Shown here one piece after another: positions 6,540 through 13,619 of a DNA stretch of 34,294 bases. The notes beneath the pieces were generated by a model. That model saw only the letters and a list, made by a program, of their open reading frames with translations. It did no database searches and had not been told where the DNA came from. The DNA is taken from contig JAPLXP010000011.1 in NCBI GenBank assembly GCA_026396015.1, forward strand, positions 79,897 to 114,190, written 5' to 3'. This DNA comes from Candidatus Nomurabacteria bacterium (lineage in GTDB: Bacteria; Patescibacteriota; Minisyncoccia; Phycocordibacterales; UBA9973). The position numbers and the translations under genes were made by a program. Each line of letters starts with the position of its first letter. Within the stretch, counting starts at the first letter, position 1.

Positions 6540-6700
6540 CGCGACCGGCGCGAGGCGGGGTCGCGAGATTTTTCAACAGAAAAATACTTGTGACCACAAG
6601 TGACCCTAAGCATGTGACCTGCGTCACATGCGTCCGGGAATCGAAAGACTTTTCGTTCTCTGGTTTACCAGAGCGAAAAGTACCTGGCGATGTAGTCGCC
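6540..6700. other. Cluster of six perfect hairpins with an inverted, interrupted tRNA-Glu 3' end
   Basis: Six consecutive hairpins with perfect stems. CGCGACC/GGTCGCG is at 6540-6565 and ATTTTTC/GAAAAAT at 6568-6585. ACTTGT/ACAAGT is at 6586-6601 and GCATGTGAC/GTCACATGC at 6610-6631. ACTTTTCG/CGAAAAGT, with inner CTCTGG/CCAGAG, is at 6648-6681, and GGCGA/TCGCC at 6686-6700. The block is GC-rich against AT-rich flanks. On the minus strand, 6634-6645 and 6600-6608 spell TTCGATTCCCGG and TAGGGTCAC, the last part of tRNA-Glu and the bases just after it, split by the fourth hairpin. An open frame runs through the plus strand, but hairpins this dense argue for a structured DNA or RNA element. I cannot match it to a known RNA family. 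Confidence 0.65.
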
Positions 6701-6781
6701 GATAAGGCTAATGTCGGTCCCGGTAACCCTAAATACTTTTCACAAACTCACGCTCCTCTCTCGTATTATGCAACATAATAA

Positions 6782-6960
6782 CCTTTTTATTTTTCGAATG
6801 TTCCAGGACTTTATTGTATTCCTCGCTTGACGAATAATCCCATATAAATTTAATCAATAGCCAATTTAGATGATTCTTTCTTTTACCACACATATCAGGT
6901 CGAAATTTTCGGACATCCTACAATAGCTATTTTTTCATACATCAATTATATAAAATAAAT
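6782..6960. other. AT-rich spacer with nothing recognisable
   Basis: I see no gene, tRNA or convincing promoter between the hairpin cluster and the next terminator. The only local structure is a short CGAAATTTTCG palindrome near 6901. Confidence 0.5.
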
Positions 6961-6963
6961 AAA

Positions 6964-6989
6964 AAAAAACCTGCAAATGCAGGTTTTTT
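6964..6989 (-). terminator. Terminator of the pilin-cluster operon
   Basis: The stem AAAAAACCTGC pairs with GCAGGTTTTTT around AAAT, with a further T-run on the minus strand. It lies 24 nt past the stop of the last gene of the operon. Confidence 0.9.
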
Positions 6990-7012
6990 AGCTCTAAACC
7001 AAAATTTAATTA

Positions 7013-7804
7013 TTATTTACAATAAGCCTTTCCTGAATTAAAAGCATCACTTGCAAGTTTGACTGCAACTGCCATCGCTTTTGCTGCTGCTGCTTTAGTT
7101 ATATTATGATTTTTTGAGGCTTCAGCTTTTGTCATGCTATTACTCCTAGATAATTCAGCTTTTGAGATACCACGAGCAGATGATGCAGTTTTTTTTGCAT
7201 TATTTAAGACAATCAATGCTGCGGCCTTGTCACCCTTGCGCTTTGTTTCTATTTCATTTTTTTTAGTCTTTAAATTACTAGTAGCCAAAGCTATAGCTTC
7301 ATTTCTAGCTATTTCAATAGGAATATCATTTGCTAAAAGGATAGCTGCGTTGTACACATTCCCTGCAGTACTCAAAGCACTATCACTAGCAGTATCAATA
7401 TTTTTGACCGCCAAAGAATATGCATTACCAGCACTAGTCAATGAAAGATCATAATCTCTCTTAATTTGATCTTGATTTGCCTGATATGTGACTTTTAAAG
7501 CATCTACACTTTTTGAATAATCAGAACTAAGACTATCTATTTGATTTCTATATGCCTGTTTAGCTGCTGACAATGCTAGTCTTTTAGTATTGTTTATAGT
7601 ACTAAGACAAGCACTTTTACTTAAACTACCAAGAATAACACCAGGGTTTAATGTATTTATACCACTAGTAGCACCAGTTGTTGATGTATTCAGATTGAGA
7701 CCACCTGTTGTTGTGCCAGTATTTATACCTAACGCAAAAACAGGACTATTTACAAACAAAAAACTAAACAAAGCAAATCCAGCTATAAATTTATTTTTTT
7801 TCAT
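7013..7804 (-). CDS. Secreted Ala/Lys-rich helical protein
   Basis: I do not recognise a family for this 263-aa protein. A Sec signal peptide (MKKNKFIAG, hydrophobic FALFSFLFVNSPVFA) ends near residue 24. A Gly/Thr/Asn-rich low-complexity stretch (LNLNTSTTG-type, about 25-60) follows. The rest is a long, almost uninterrupted amphipathic helix rich in Ala, Lys, Asp and Ser, likely coiled-coil, with repeated AGNAYSLAV/AGNVYNAAI segments. Its only two cysteines are at the ends of the mature chain (near residues 66 and 262), which would allow a disulfide. It is the last gene of the pilin operon, 34 nt after the ectodomain pilin, and may be a periplasmic or surface accessory of that apparatus. Confidence 0.7.
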   Translation of the reverse strand: MKKNKFIAGFALFSFLFVNSPVFALGINTGTTTGGLNLNTSTTGATSGINTLNPGVILGSLSKSACLSTINNTKRLALSAAKQAYRNQIDSLSSDYSKSVDALKVTYQANQDQIKRDYDLSLTSAGNAYSLAVKNIDTASDSALSTAGNVYNAAILLANDIPIEIARNEAIALATSNLKTKKNEIETKRKGDKAAALIVLNNAKKTASSARGISKAELSRSNSMTKAEASKNHNITKAAAAKAMAVAVKLASDAFNSGKAYCK

Positions 7805-7838
7805 TTTTATGATTTAAATATTTTAATAATAAAAAAAC

Positions 7839-9209
7839 TTACTTGAGAGCACTCACAGCAATCCAGTAATGGTATACAGAGCTAGATCCACTTCCTGCCA
7901 CAAATGAATGATGGTCTAATACTGTATAAGTGATGCCAGAAATACTAGCTAGTCCCCTTAAATTGGCAATCTCAACTTTTGCATTATGATCTGCATTATC
8001 TTCCGCATGGGAAGAGCTATCAGCACTCATACCAGAAATTACGAAACGCACCTCAGTAGCAGTATCCATATTGTACGATGGATTTTCCTTCATATTTTTA
8101 AGGACCACATGAGCAGGAAGTTCAGTATTCAAATTACTGAGAAATATTAGAGGTAATGGTGAATGAGTAGTAGTGACTGTCTTCGGATAAGAAATCAAAA
8201 CCCAAAAATAAGTTTTACTGTTTGCGCTATCTGACAACGTCTTGAGCTTAACAATAGCCAAAACAGGATCGTAGACTCTAGGGACAATAGCTCCCTTAAT
8301 TTTATCCACCACAAGGGCTTTCGCTGAATTGGTCAAATCAATCCCAGTATCACCTGACACATAACCAGTTTCATTGAAATGAGTTGAAGAATCCTGATAT
8401 TCTGAATTAATAAATGGATTATCATTTACAAAAACGGGGTTAGTTGTAGTGGAACCTGATTGATTTAATGTTTCTGACATTGGAGACACCGCACAATTCA
8501 ATGACAAGCCAGGTTTTGGTGCGTAGGCAATATACCAATGATAATAAACATGATTTATCATATCAGTAGAATTTGCAATTATATTCATCTCTGTAGTGAT
8601 GTGTGGTATCCCGGGCTGCAATGTGCTAACATCCACATGATAATATTCAGCATATTTCTGTTTTGCATCAGACTGCACACTACCCAATGCAGCATACATA
8701 GAATCATTGCTCTGGACATATGTGGCCACTCTCCAACAGCTTTTATCTATATTGTATTTACCTTTAAATGGAGAAGTAGCAAATGCACTATGTGTACCTC
8801 CATTACCACTTGGCTCATTACCTGAATTACCAGTAGGCCCATTAGGATCTGGTGTATTCACTTCGGCAGGAAAACCAATATCACTATATCCAGTATTTGA
8901 AATATTAATCTCACCATTGTCTGTTATTTTAATTTTATTCTCACCCAATGTACTCAAGACAATACGCATAATACCAAATACAGACATCATAATAAAAATA
9001 CCAATAATCCCATAGAGCATATGGGATTTACTGGTAGTTCTAACTTCTTCATCGTCTGGAGAGAGAAAATATTGCACTACTCCATAGAGAAAATATACTA
9101 CAGCAACAGAAAACATAAATAGAATTAGTGGATTTAAAACAACTCTATTTATACTCTGCATGAGTGTCGCTACGCTAGCCTCTGCTACTGGTATAAGATA
9201 AAAATTCAT
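7839..9209 (-). CDS. VirB2/TrbC-like pilin with a large C-terminal ectodomain
   Basis: The first about 90 residues have the two-helix plan of the small pilins upstream: a hydrophobic segment (about 25-50), a short charged loop SPDDEEVRTTSKSHM, and a second hydrophobic segment GIIGIFIMMSVFGIMRIV. About 365 further residues follow, beginning with a Gly/Asn/Pro linker (PNGPTGNSGNEPSGN), and are predicted to be outside the cell. This part is rich in aromatic and His residues (VYYHWYIAYA and near the end VYHYWIAVSA, which look like two related strands) and has no motif I recognise. It could be a minor, tip-located or adhesive pilin. It is translated 3 nt after the preceding pilin gene. The domain split is clear, but the ectodomain function is unknown. 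Confidence 0.75.
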   Translation of the reverse strand: MNFYLIPVAEASVATLMQSINRVVLNPLILFMFSVAVVYFLYGVVQYFLSPDDEEVRTTSKSHMLYGIIGIFIMMSVFGIMRIVLSTLGENKIKITDNGEINISNTGYSDIGFPAEVNTPDPNGPTGNSGNEPSGNGGTHSAFATSPFKGKYNIDKSCWRVATYVQSNDSMYAALGSVQSDAKQKYAEYYHVDVSTLQPGIPHITTEMNIIANSTDMINHVYYHWYIAYAPKPGLSLNCAVSPMSETLNQSGSTTTNPVFVNDNPFINSEYQDSSTHFNETGYVSGDTGIDLTNSAKALVVDKIKGAIVPRVYDPVLAIVKLKTLSDSANSKTYFWVLISYPKTVTTTHSPLPLIFLSNLNTELPAHVVLKNMKENPSYNMDTATEVRFVISGMSADSSSHAEDNADHNAKVEIANLRGLASISGITYTVLDHHSFVAGSGSSSVYHYWIAVSALK

Positions 9210-9212
9210 ATA

Positions 9213-9590
9213 TTAACAGCCTGTTTCAACACCATTAAAATCTTTGTATGGAACACAAGGAATCATATCACTATTAAATTGAGTTGGACCAACACCTGTA
9301 CTATTTGCAATTACCCCAACAATACCCCAGAATGCTACAATAACAAACAAGCCGATCAAGCCTTGGATGATCTTTGCACGTGCACCTGTCTTTGCCTCCT
9401 CATCTGTAGACATTGTGTACTGAATGACACCCCAGATAAAGTAAACAGTAGCCAATGCGATCAATACTGGAATTACCTGATTTAATAATTTATTAACAGT
9501 AAAAATAAGACTACCTAAATCAGCAGCAAACGCAACAAATGGAGACACCACAGTAATGATAAACAAACTTAATAAAATATTTTTTTTCAT
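9213..9590 (-). CDS. VirB2/TrbC-like small pilin (secreted type)
   Basis: This 125-aa protein resembles the T4SS-pilin family common in Patescibacteria. A signal peptide (MKKNILLSLFIITVV...FAFA) is followed by two hydrophobic helices separated by the loop STDEEAKTGARAKI, then the signature GLIGLFVIVAFWGIV. A short tail holds two cysteines (IPCVPY and the terminal GC). I start at the ATG at 9590. An in-frame TTG 15 nt upstream would add five residues before the signal peptide and is less likely. It is co-directional with four paralogs. By analogy with VirB2 it could polymerise into a pilus or act as a membrane pore subunit, but no VirB4-type ATPase is in the window. Confidence 0.82.
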   Translation of the reverse strand: MKKNILLSLFIITVVSPFVAFAADLGSLIFTVNKLLNQVIPVLIALATVYFIWGVIQYTMSTDEEAKTGARAKIIQGLIGLFVIVAFWGIVGVIANSTGVGPTQFNSDMIPCVPYKDFNGVETGC

Positions 9591-9671
9591 AATTTTATAC
9601 AACAATAAAACTCTAATAATAATAAACTAATTATAACATGTGTAATTAAAAAATAACAAGCACAAATACAG

Positions 9672-9971
9672 CTAGTTGCTATTCAGTTGTGGAACTATCA
9701 ACTTGTTATTGATACCTACAGTTGAAGACAAAACATTGACCAAACCCCAAATAGACACCATAACAAAAAGACCAATCAAACCCCAGATCATATAAGATTT
9801 ACCTTGACTCCTCTTCTCCTCATTTTCTGGATTTATAAAATAAACAATTACACCCCAGATAAAAGCTGCAGTAGCAAGAGCAAATAACATAGGGATAACA
9901 GAATTTGAAATAAAACAAGTTCCTAAATTAAATACATCGGCTATAGTTTTTAGTGTGTTTGAACAATTCAT
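9672..9971 (-). CDS. VirB2/TrbC-like small pilin without signal peptide
   Basis: The smallest paralog, 99 aa. It has a short N-terminus with two Cys (C3 and C19) instead of a signal peptide, a hydrophobic helix VIPMLFALATAAFIWGVIVYF, the charged loop NPENEEKRSQGKSYM, and a second helix WGLIGLFVMVSIWGLVNVL. The loop and second helix closely match the 125-aa and 456-aa paralogs, so these three form one subfamily. It sits 11 nt downstream of another pilin gene and has no separate promoter that I can see. Confidence 0.8.
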   Translation of the reverse strand: MNCSNTLKTIADVFNLGTCFISNSVIPMLFALATAAFIWGVIVYFINPENEEKRSQGKSYMIWGLIGLFVMVSIWGLVNVLSSTVGINNKLIVPQLNSN

Positions 9972-9982
9972 ATAATAAATAA

Positions 9983-10375
9983 TTAGCTAGTACTTTTAAT
10001 ATCACTCACAGTCCCCTGTATCGCCTGAGCAATAACCCAAGAACCCAACAGTAACGCTGCGCCGATCAATGTATACATCAAAGTCTTTTTGGCTTCACTC
10101 AATTTTTCTGAATTACCTTGAGCTACCACAAAAAGAAAACCACTATATATAATAGCAAGAGCGACAATAGGTATACCAATCATAAGCACTATATTTATAG
10201 CAGATTCAATAAAACTTGGAATTGTAGTAATACTATCTCCTAATGGATTATTTATTTTTACACTTAAAACAGAATCGGCCTGCACTGAATAAAATGGAAT
10301 TATCAAAAAAACATAAAGAAGTATTTTGTAAATATAATCTTTGTAATAAAATCCGTAAAAAATAATTCTTTTCAT
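9983..10375 (-). CDS. VirB2/TrbC-like small pilin, second subtype
   Basis: A 130-aa protein with a signal-like N-terminal helix (ILLYVFLIIPFYSVQA). Two hydrophobic segments follow, with the loop AQGNSEKLSEAKKTLMYTLI between them and a second helix GAALLLGSWVIAQAI. The GN/GS-SEK-(x)-EAKK loop is the form seen in the most widespread CPR pilins and differs from the NPE/SPD loop of the downstream paralogs. The ATG at 10375 lies exactly 6 nt after a TATTAT with TTGTGT 17 nt further up. A leaderless transcript may therefore start here inside the larger operon. Confidence 0.82.
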   Translation of the reverse strand: MKRIIFYGFYYKDYIYKILLYVFLIIPFYSVQADSVLSVKINNPLGDSITTIPSFIESAINIVLMIGIPIVALAIIYSGFLFVVAQGNSEKLSEAKKTLMYTLIGAALLLGSWVIAQAIQGTVSDIKSTS

Positions 10376-10381
10376 TTTTAT

Positions 10382-10410
10382 ATAATAAGCTTAATATTAA
10401 TTAAACACAA
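10382..10410 (-). promoter_or_regulatory. Internal promoter in the pilin operon, predicted leaderless
   Basis: On the minus strand, TTGTGT (10405-10410), a 17-nt spacer and TATTAT (10382-10387), then 6 nt to the ATG at 10375. The expected transcription start coincides with the start codon. Confidence 0.5.
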
Positions 10411-10421
10411 CACTCCGTCTT

Positions 10422-10835
10422 TTAACCAAGATTGAGAAACAAACCTAAATCGCTAAAACCAAGACTGACCATAATCGTCTTTACAATAACCCATGCCAAT
10501 AAAGCCAATAAATAACCTATAAATAAATTTTTAATTATACTCTTTGCTGTACCGACATTTTCACTACTACCACCAGAAAACATATAAAGTACTCCTGCAT
10601 AACAAAAACCAATAGCAAAAAGTGGTGTTGCCACAATAAACAATAAAAAATTTATAATATTATTTATCGTGGCCATCAAGCTATCAAAATTACAATCATC
10701 AGTACAAGCAACAATAGCTTTTGTATCACTGGCAGCAAACACATAATTTGAATTAGCATTAAATAGATTAATCCTAGCAAAAAATGTTATGGGCAAGATT
10801 ACAGACAAAAAAATAATAAGTGGTATTTTTTTCAT
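10422..10835 (-). CDS. VirB2/TrbC-like small pilin, second subtype
   Basis: A 137-aa protein with an N-terminal signal-anchor (IPLIIFLSVILPITFFA) and a short exported stretch with a CTDDC pair. Two hydrophobic helices follow (FLLFIVATPLFAIGFCYAGVLYMF and IGYLLALLAWVIVKTIMV) around the loop SGGSSENVGTAKSIIKN. It is the first of the five pilin genes and begins 3 nt after the solute-binding protein stop, implying translational coupling. Pairing with the 130-aa protein suggests two related but different subunits. Confidence 0.8.
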   Translation of the reverse strand: MKKIPLIIFLSVILPITFFARINLFNANSNYVFAASDTKAIVACTDDCNFDSLMATINNIINFLLFIVATPLFAIGFCYAGVLYMFSGGSSENVGTAKSIIKNLFIGYLLALLAWVIVKTIMVSLGFSDLGLFLNLG

Positions 10836-10838
10836 AAA

Positions 10839-12143
10839 TTATTGATTGATTAATATATTAAGCTGATTTTCAAATTTAGCTACTGAATCAGCAGAATTCA
10901 ATTTATTTGAATTAAAATTTTGAATCAACTCTCTAAAAATTAAATCTGTAGATTTTGTATTTGGATCAAGCCATGAATGTAAAAATACTGATGATTTATA
11001 AAAAGTAAAAAGATAAGGATCACTTGGATTTTCATTCAATAGGCTCTTTTGTGCTGGTGGAATAGATAATGCAGTAGAAAGTTCTTTTACATTTACTTGA
11101 TCAGCAAACAAAGATGCGACACCAATAGAAGTTGGTAAATTCTTGGATTTATTACTGATAGCTATAGCATAAATAGGACCAGTAGTGCGCCTTATATCAG
11201 TATCTCGTGTTTGTAATATTTCAGTCACATCAAAATTTATATTTGGATTTATTTCTCTTATTCTAAAGAGCTCGCTCGCATGACCTATATACAAAACAAG
11301 TTTGCCTTTTGTAAACATATCTCTAGAATTTGACAGAGAACTATTCCATGAATATGCTTGGCTTTTTTGATTAGAAAATTCATTAAAAAAAGTTAAAGAC
11401 TGTTCTAGTGGTGAATTAGAGAAAGCATTCTTTTCGTTCACAACCACTCGAGGATGATCACTTTCTTTATTAAAATCAATTATTTTGTTACCACTACCGA
11501 GCAACAATAAAGACAAAATATCTTTTGCATTGTCAACATTATTAAAACTACCCATAGCTATCATACTCTGAGACAACACACCGTCATTGGTCTTTTTTGT
11601 TAATAAGTCATTTAGATTAAATAACTCATCCCAATAATGAGGTGGGTTTGCTACTCCTGAATTACTCAAAATATCTTTATTGTAATAGAGGACAAGTGGA
11701 TCAGACACAATAGGGAAACCTAATATCCCTTCTTTATTTAAAAATACATCCGCACCATCAATAAAATTCTCTCTGTATATTTTTTCAGGATAACTCGCAT
11801 AAGGAATTGGATATATGAATTTTTTATATTTCAAAACCATATCCGGTGTTATAAAAAATAAATCAGGATTATTGCCAGCAGCAAATGATTCTATTAAATC
11901 TGAATTATAAGTATCTTGGGATTTTTGTACATATTTTATTATCAAATTATTATTCGAAGCACTCATATTTTGAATATAACTAGATACAGAACTAGAAGGT
12001 AAAGTTCCCCAAACTAAAACCTTACCTTGGAGTGTGGTCTTGCTAGAAGAATTACCAATAGGCAAAATACCTGAGAATATCAGTACGGCAAAAACAAAAA
12101 AAGAAAGAAAAACTGCAATAAGAACTGTTTGAAAATTACTCAT
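10839..12143 (-). CDS. Membrane-anchored extracellular solute-binding protein (MalE-like fold)
   Basis: The 434-aa protein has a single N-terminal transmembrane anchor (about residues 5-28) without a lipobox cysteine, then a type-1 ABC solute-binding fold. Family marks are the opening strand KVLVWGTLP, FAAGNNPDLFFITPDM, GILGFPIVSDPLVLYYNKDI, the WDELFNL segment, KGKLVLYIGHASELFRI and the closing GPIYAIAISN. These are typical of sugar-binding SBPs. No ABC permease or ATPase lies next to it. It is sandwiched between a methyltransferase (8-nt overlap) and five pilin genes, so it may bind a ligand or surface component for the pilus system instead of feeding a transporter. The ligand cannot be deduced. 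Confidence 0.83.
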   Translation of the reverse strand: MSNFQTVLIAVFLSFFVFAVLIFSGILPIGNSSSKTTLQGKVLVWGTLPSSSVSSYIQNMSASNNNLIIKYVQKSQDTYNSDLIESFAAGNNPDLFFITPDMVLKYKKFIYPIPYASYPEKIYRENFIDGADVFLNKEGILGFPIVSDPLVLYYNKDILSNSGVANPPHYWDELFNLNDLLTKKTNDGVLSQSMIAMGSFNNVDNAKDILSLLLLGSGNKIIDFNKESDHPRVVVNEKNAFSNSPLEQSLTFFNEFSNQKSQAYSWNSSLSNSRDMFTKGKLVLYIGHASELFRIREINPNINFDVTEILQTRDTDIRRTTGPIYAIAISNKSKNLPTSIGVASLFADQVNVKELSTALSIPPAQKSLLNENPSDPYLFTFYKSSVFLHSWLDPNTKSTDLIFRELIQNFNSNKLNSADSVAKFENQLNILINQ

Positions 12144-12663
12144 ATATAAATATTATACCATAATGATGACTACCAGCAGAAATATTTTCCTGAATTTTGA
12201 ATCCTCTATCTACAAAAAGATGCTCTGCTTTTATTTTTGGAACTATATACTTCGGTTGTGGACCCATACCAGCAAAACTATCCATCCAATCAATCACTAA
12301 AACACGTCCTTTGGGTTTCAAGACTCTCTTTACTTCATCAATCAATCCGATTTTGTCCTCAGATTGGAATAGCACATTTGAGACTACTACTGCATCCATA
12401 GATTTATCAGCCAATTTTGAACCGCCCTTTTTCTCAATATCACCAAGAATACACTCTACATTTTTAACAGCATAAAATCTTGTATCTTCAGCAAGTTTTC
12501 TAAATAGTGTATTTTGTATGTCGATAGCGTACACGTGACCAGTATGACCAACATGATTTGAAATAGATCGAGTATACCCACCAGAACCGGCACCAAAGTC
12601 TGCGACGCGCATACCTTCGCGAAGATTGAATTGTGCGATATTACTTTCTGGATTTGCAAACAT
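12136..12663 (-). CDS. Class I SAM-dependent methyltransferase
   Basis: The 175-aa Rossmann-fold methyltransferase has motif I VADFGAGSGGYT at about residues 19-30, the acidic YAIDIQ strand (motif II), ILGDIE, MDAVVVSNVLFQS (motif IV region) and LKPKGRVLVIDW (post motif). It resembles UbiE-like or arsenite-methyltransferase-like small enzymes, and the substrate is unknown. It is the first gene of the pilin-cluster operon, with an extended -10 TGATATAAT whose hexamer ends 6 nt before the ATG. Its 3' end overlaps the solute-binding protein gene by 8 nt. Confidence 0.85.
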   Translation of the reverse strand: MFANPESNIAQFNLREGMRVADFGAGSGGYTRSISNHVGHTGHVYAIDIQNTLFRKLAEDTRFYAVKNVECILGDIEKKGGSKLADKSMDAVVVSNVLFQSEDKIGLIDEVKRVLKPKGRVLVIDWMDSFAGMGPQPKYIVPKIKAEHLFVDRGFKIQENISAGSHHYGIIFIYE

Positions 12664-12669
12664 GTTTTA

Positions 12670-12675
12670 ATTATA
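12670..12675 (-). promoter_or_regulatory. Extended -10 of the methyltransferase-pilin operon, predicted leaderless
   Basis: TGATATAAT on the minus strand, with the hexamer ending exactly 6 nt before the ATG at 12663. The -35 position overlaps the terminator of the upstream gene and has no good hexamer, so the TG extension probably compensates. Confidence 0.65.
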
Positions 12676-12686
12676 TCACATATAAA

Positions 12687-12712
12687 AAAGTCCGAAAGTA
12701 AATTCGGACTTT
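12687..12712 (-). terminator. Terminator of the GNAT gene
   Basis: The stem AAAGTCCGAA pairs with TTCGGACTTT around a 6-nt loop, with a T-run on the minus strand. It directly abuts the promoter of the next operon. Confidence 0.85.
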
Positions 12713-12728
12713 AAAGTTTAAATTAGGA

Positions 12729-13319
12729 TTATCTAATCTTAATTTTATTTTCAGAAGAATATTTTTCCCATACATCTTGCCAATCTGAACGAAAAACAGA
12801 CAAAATAACTTGATCATGATACTGACCACTCTTGTAGTGGTGATCTTTTAATCTTGCTTCCTCTTTGTATCCACATTTATTGGAAAACGCTAGGCTCCTT
12901 TCGTTATAAACAATAACTTCAGAATATAATTTACGAAGGTTTAATTCATTAAAAGCTAGTTCTAAAAGGAGCATTTTTGCTTCTGTCCCATAGCCCTTAC
13001 CCCAATACCTTTCATCTCCGATGACAGATCCTGTAGTAGCGACACCACTGATGTAGTCTATGTTATGCATACCCATGGTGCCTATCAACTTTTTGGTCTT
13101 CCTGTCGACAATAGCGAGTATAACTCTGTCTTTTGTAGACTTGGAATTGCTCTCATACCAATTCTTTTCATCTATAAAAGTAATTGGGAAAACATTTGCC
13201 AAAAAATGAGTGACTTTTGGATTATTCATCCATTTTTGAAACAAAGGAATGTCTGATTCCTGTAACGGGCGCAATATAACCTTGCTGCCTTTGCGAAAGA
13301 TAATTTCTTGATTTTTCAT
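12729..13319 (-). CDS. GNAT family N-acetyltransferase (RimJ/RimL-like)
   Basis: A 196-aa acetyltransferase of the RimJ/RimL/SpeG-like branch. It opens with LRPLQESDIPLFQKWMNNP, typical of this branch. The acetyl-CoA pyrophosphate loop is in GDERYWGKGYGTEA (G-K-G-Y-G-T), followed by LLLELAFNELNLRKLYSEVIVYN and the ERSLAFSNKCGYKEE helix-strand. The predicted reaction is acetyl transfer from acetyl-CoA to an amine on a protein N-terminus, antibiotic or polyamine; the acceptor is unknown. The gene stands alone with its own terminator. I see no strong promoter, and the bases before the ATG at 13319 are AT-rich without a Shine-Dalgarno. Confidence 0.9.
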   Translation of the reverse strand: MKNQEIIFRKGSKVILRPLQESDIPLFQKWMNNPKVTHFLANVFPITFIDEKNWYESNSKSTKDRVILAIVDRKTKKLIGTMGMHNIDYISGVATTGSVIGDERYWGKGYGTEAKMLLLELAFNELNLRKLYSEVIVYNERSLAFSNKCGYKEEARLKDHHYKSGQYHDQVILSVFRSDWQDVWEKYSSENKIKIR

Positions 13320-13360
13320 AATTTTGTTTAATTTTTAGTTTTCAACGAACAATTTTTAAT

Positions 13361-13389
13361 AAAAGACTGCCTTACTGGGGCAGTCTTTT
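13361..13389 (-). terminator. Terminator of the 31-codon micro-ORF
   Basis: The stem AAAAGACTGCC pairs with GGCAGTCTTTT around a 7-nt loop. On the minus strand it is followed by TTTTATT. It lies 27 nt after the stop of the micro-ORF at 13416, with no other minus-strand gene ending here. Confidence 0.85.
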
Positions 13390-13415
13390 GATGAATCGAA
13401 ATAGATTTTAGTTAA

Positions 13416-13511
13416 TTATCGTTTATTTCCATGCATCAAAATACGGCCCCAGATATTAGTATCTGCCCCTGAAGTGACCATATTTGATTGGTGAAAATTA
13501 AACTTTTTCAT
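13416..13511 (-). CDS. 31-aa micro-ORF, possible small basic protein (leaderless)
   Basis: A short frame (MKKFNFHQSNM, then TSGADTNIWGRILMHGNKR) is flanked by a good promoter and an intrinsic terminator, forming a complete transcription unit of about 130 nt. The -10 hexamer TATTAT ends exactly 6 nt before the ATG, the same spacing as in four other genes here, so the mRNA should start at the ATG. The product is basic, hydrophilic, has one Trp and two His, and lacks a membrane segment. I recognise no family. The transcript also contains the hairpin CAGATA-CTAA-TATCTG, so a small RNA is an alternative. Confidence 0.6.
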   Translation of the reverse strand: MKKFNFHQSNMVTSGADTNIWGRILMHGNKR

Positions 13512-13517
13512 ATGTAT

Positions 13518-13546
13518 ATAATATCATTAAAAGCACAGAACGTCAA
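13518..13546 (-). promoter_or_regulatory. Promoter of the micro-ORF
   Basis: On the minus strand, TTGACG (13541-13546), a 17-nt spacer and TATTAT (13518-13523). Each hexamer differs from consensus by one base. The expected start of transcription falls on the ATG at 13511. Confidence 0.8.
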
Positions 13547-13550
13547 ACCA

Positions 13551-13571
13551 CCCAAAGGAGTCTCCTTTGGG
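13551..13571. repeat. Palindromic hairpin between gyrA and the micro-ORF promoter
   Basis: CCCAAAGGA and TCCTTTGGG form a 9-bp perfect stem with a 3-nt loop. It sits between the gyrA terminator and the micro-ORF -35. No T-run follows, so it may be a back-up structure or an operator. Confidence 0.6.
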
Positions 13572-13576
13572 GAAAT

Positions 13577-13606
13577 AAAAATACCCTTAAACTTAAGGGT
13601 ATTTTT
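13577..13606 (-). terminator. Terminator of the gyrA operon
   Basis: A 13-bp stem AAAAATACCCTTA/TAAGGGTATTTTT with a 4-nt loop, giving a T-run on the minus strand 14 nt after the gyrA stop. Confidence 0.9.
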
Positions 13607-13619
13607 AAATAAAACTATA

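Noticed and set aside
6527-6778. Open frame of 83 codons across the GC-rich hairpin cluster
   Set aside because: It runs through six perfect hairpins and an inverted tRNA fragment, begins in the tRNA terminator, and its product has no family resemblance. Structure explains the sequence better than coding does.
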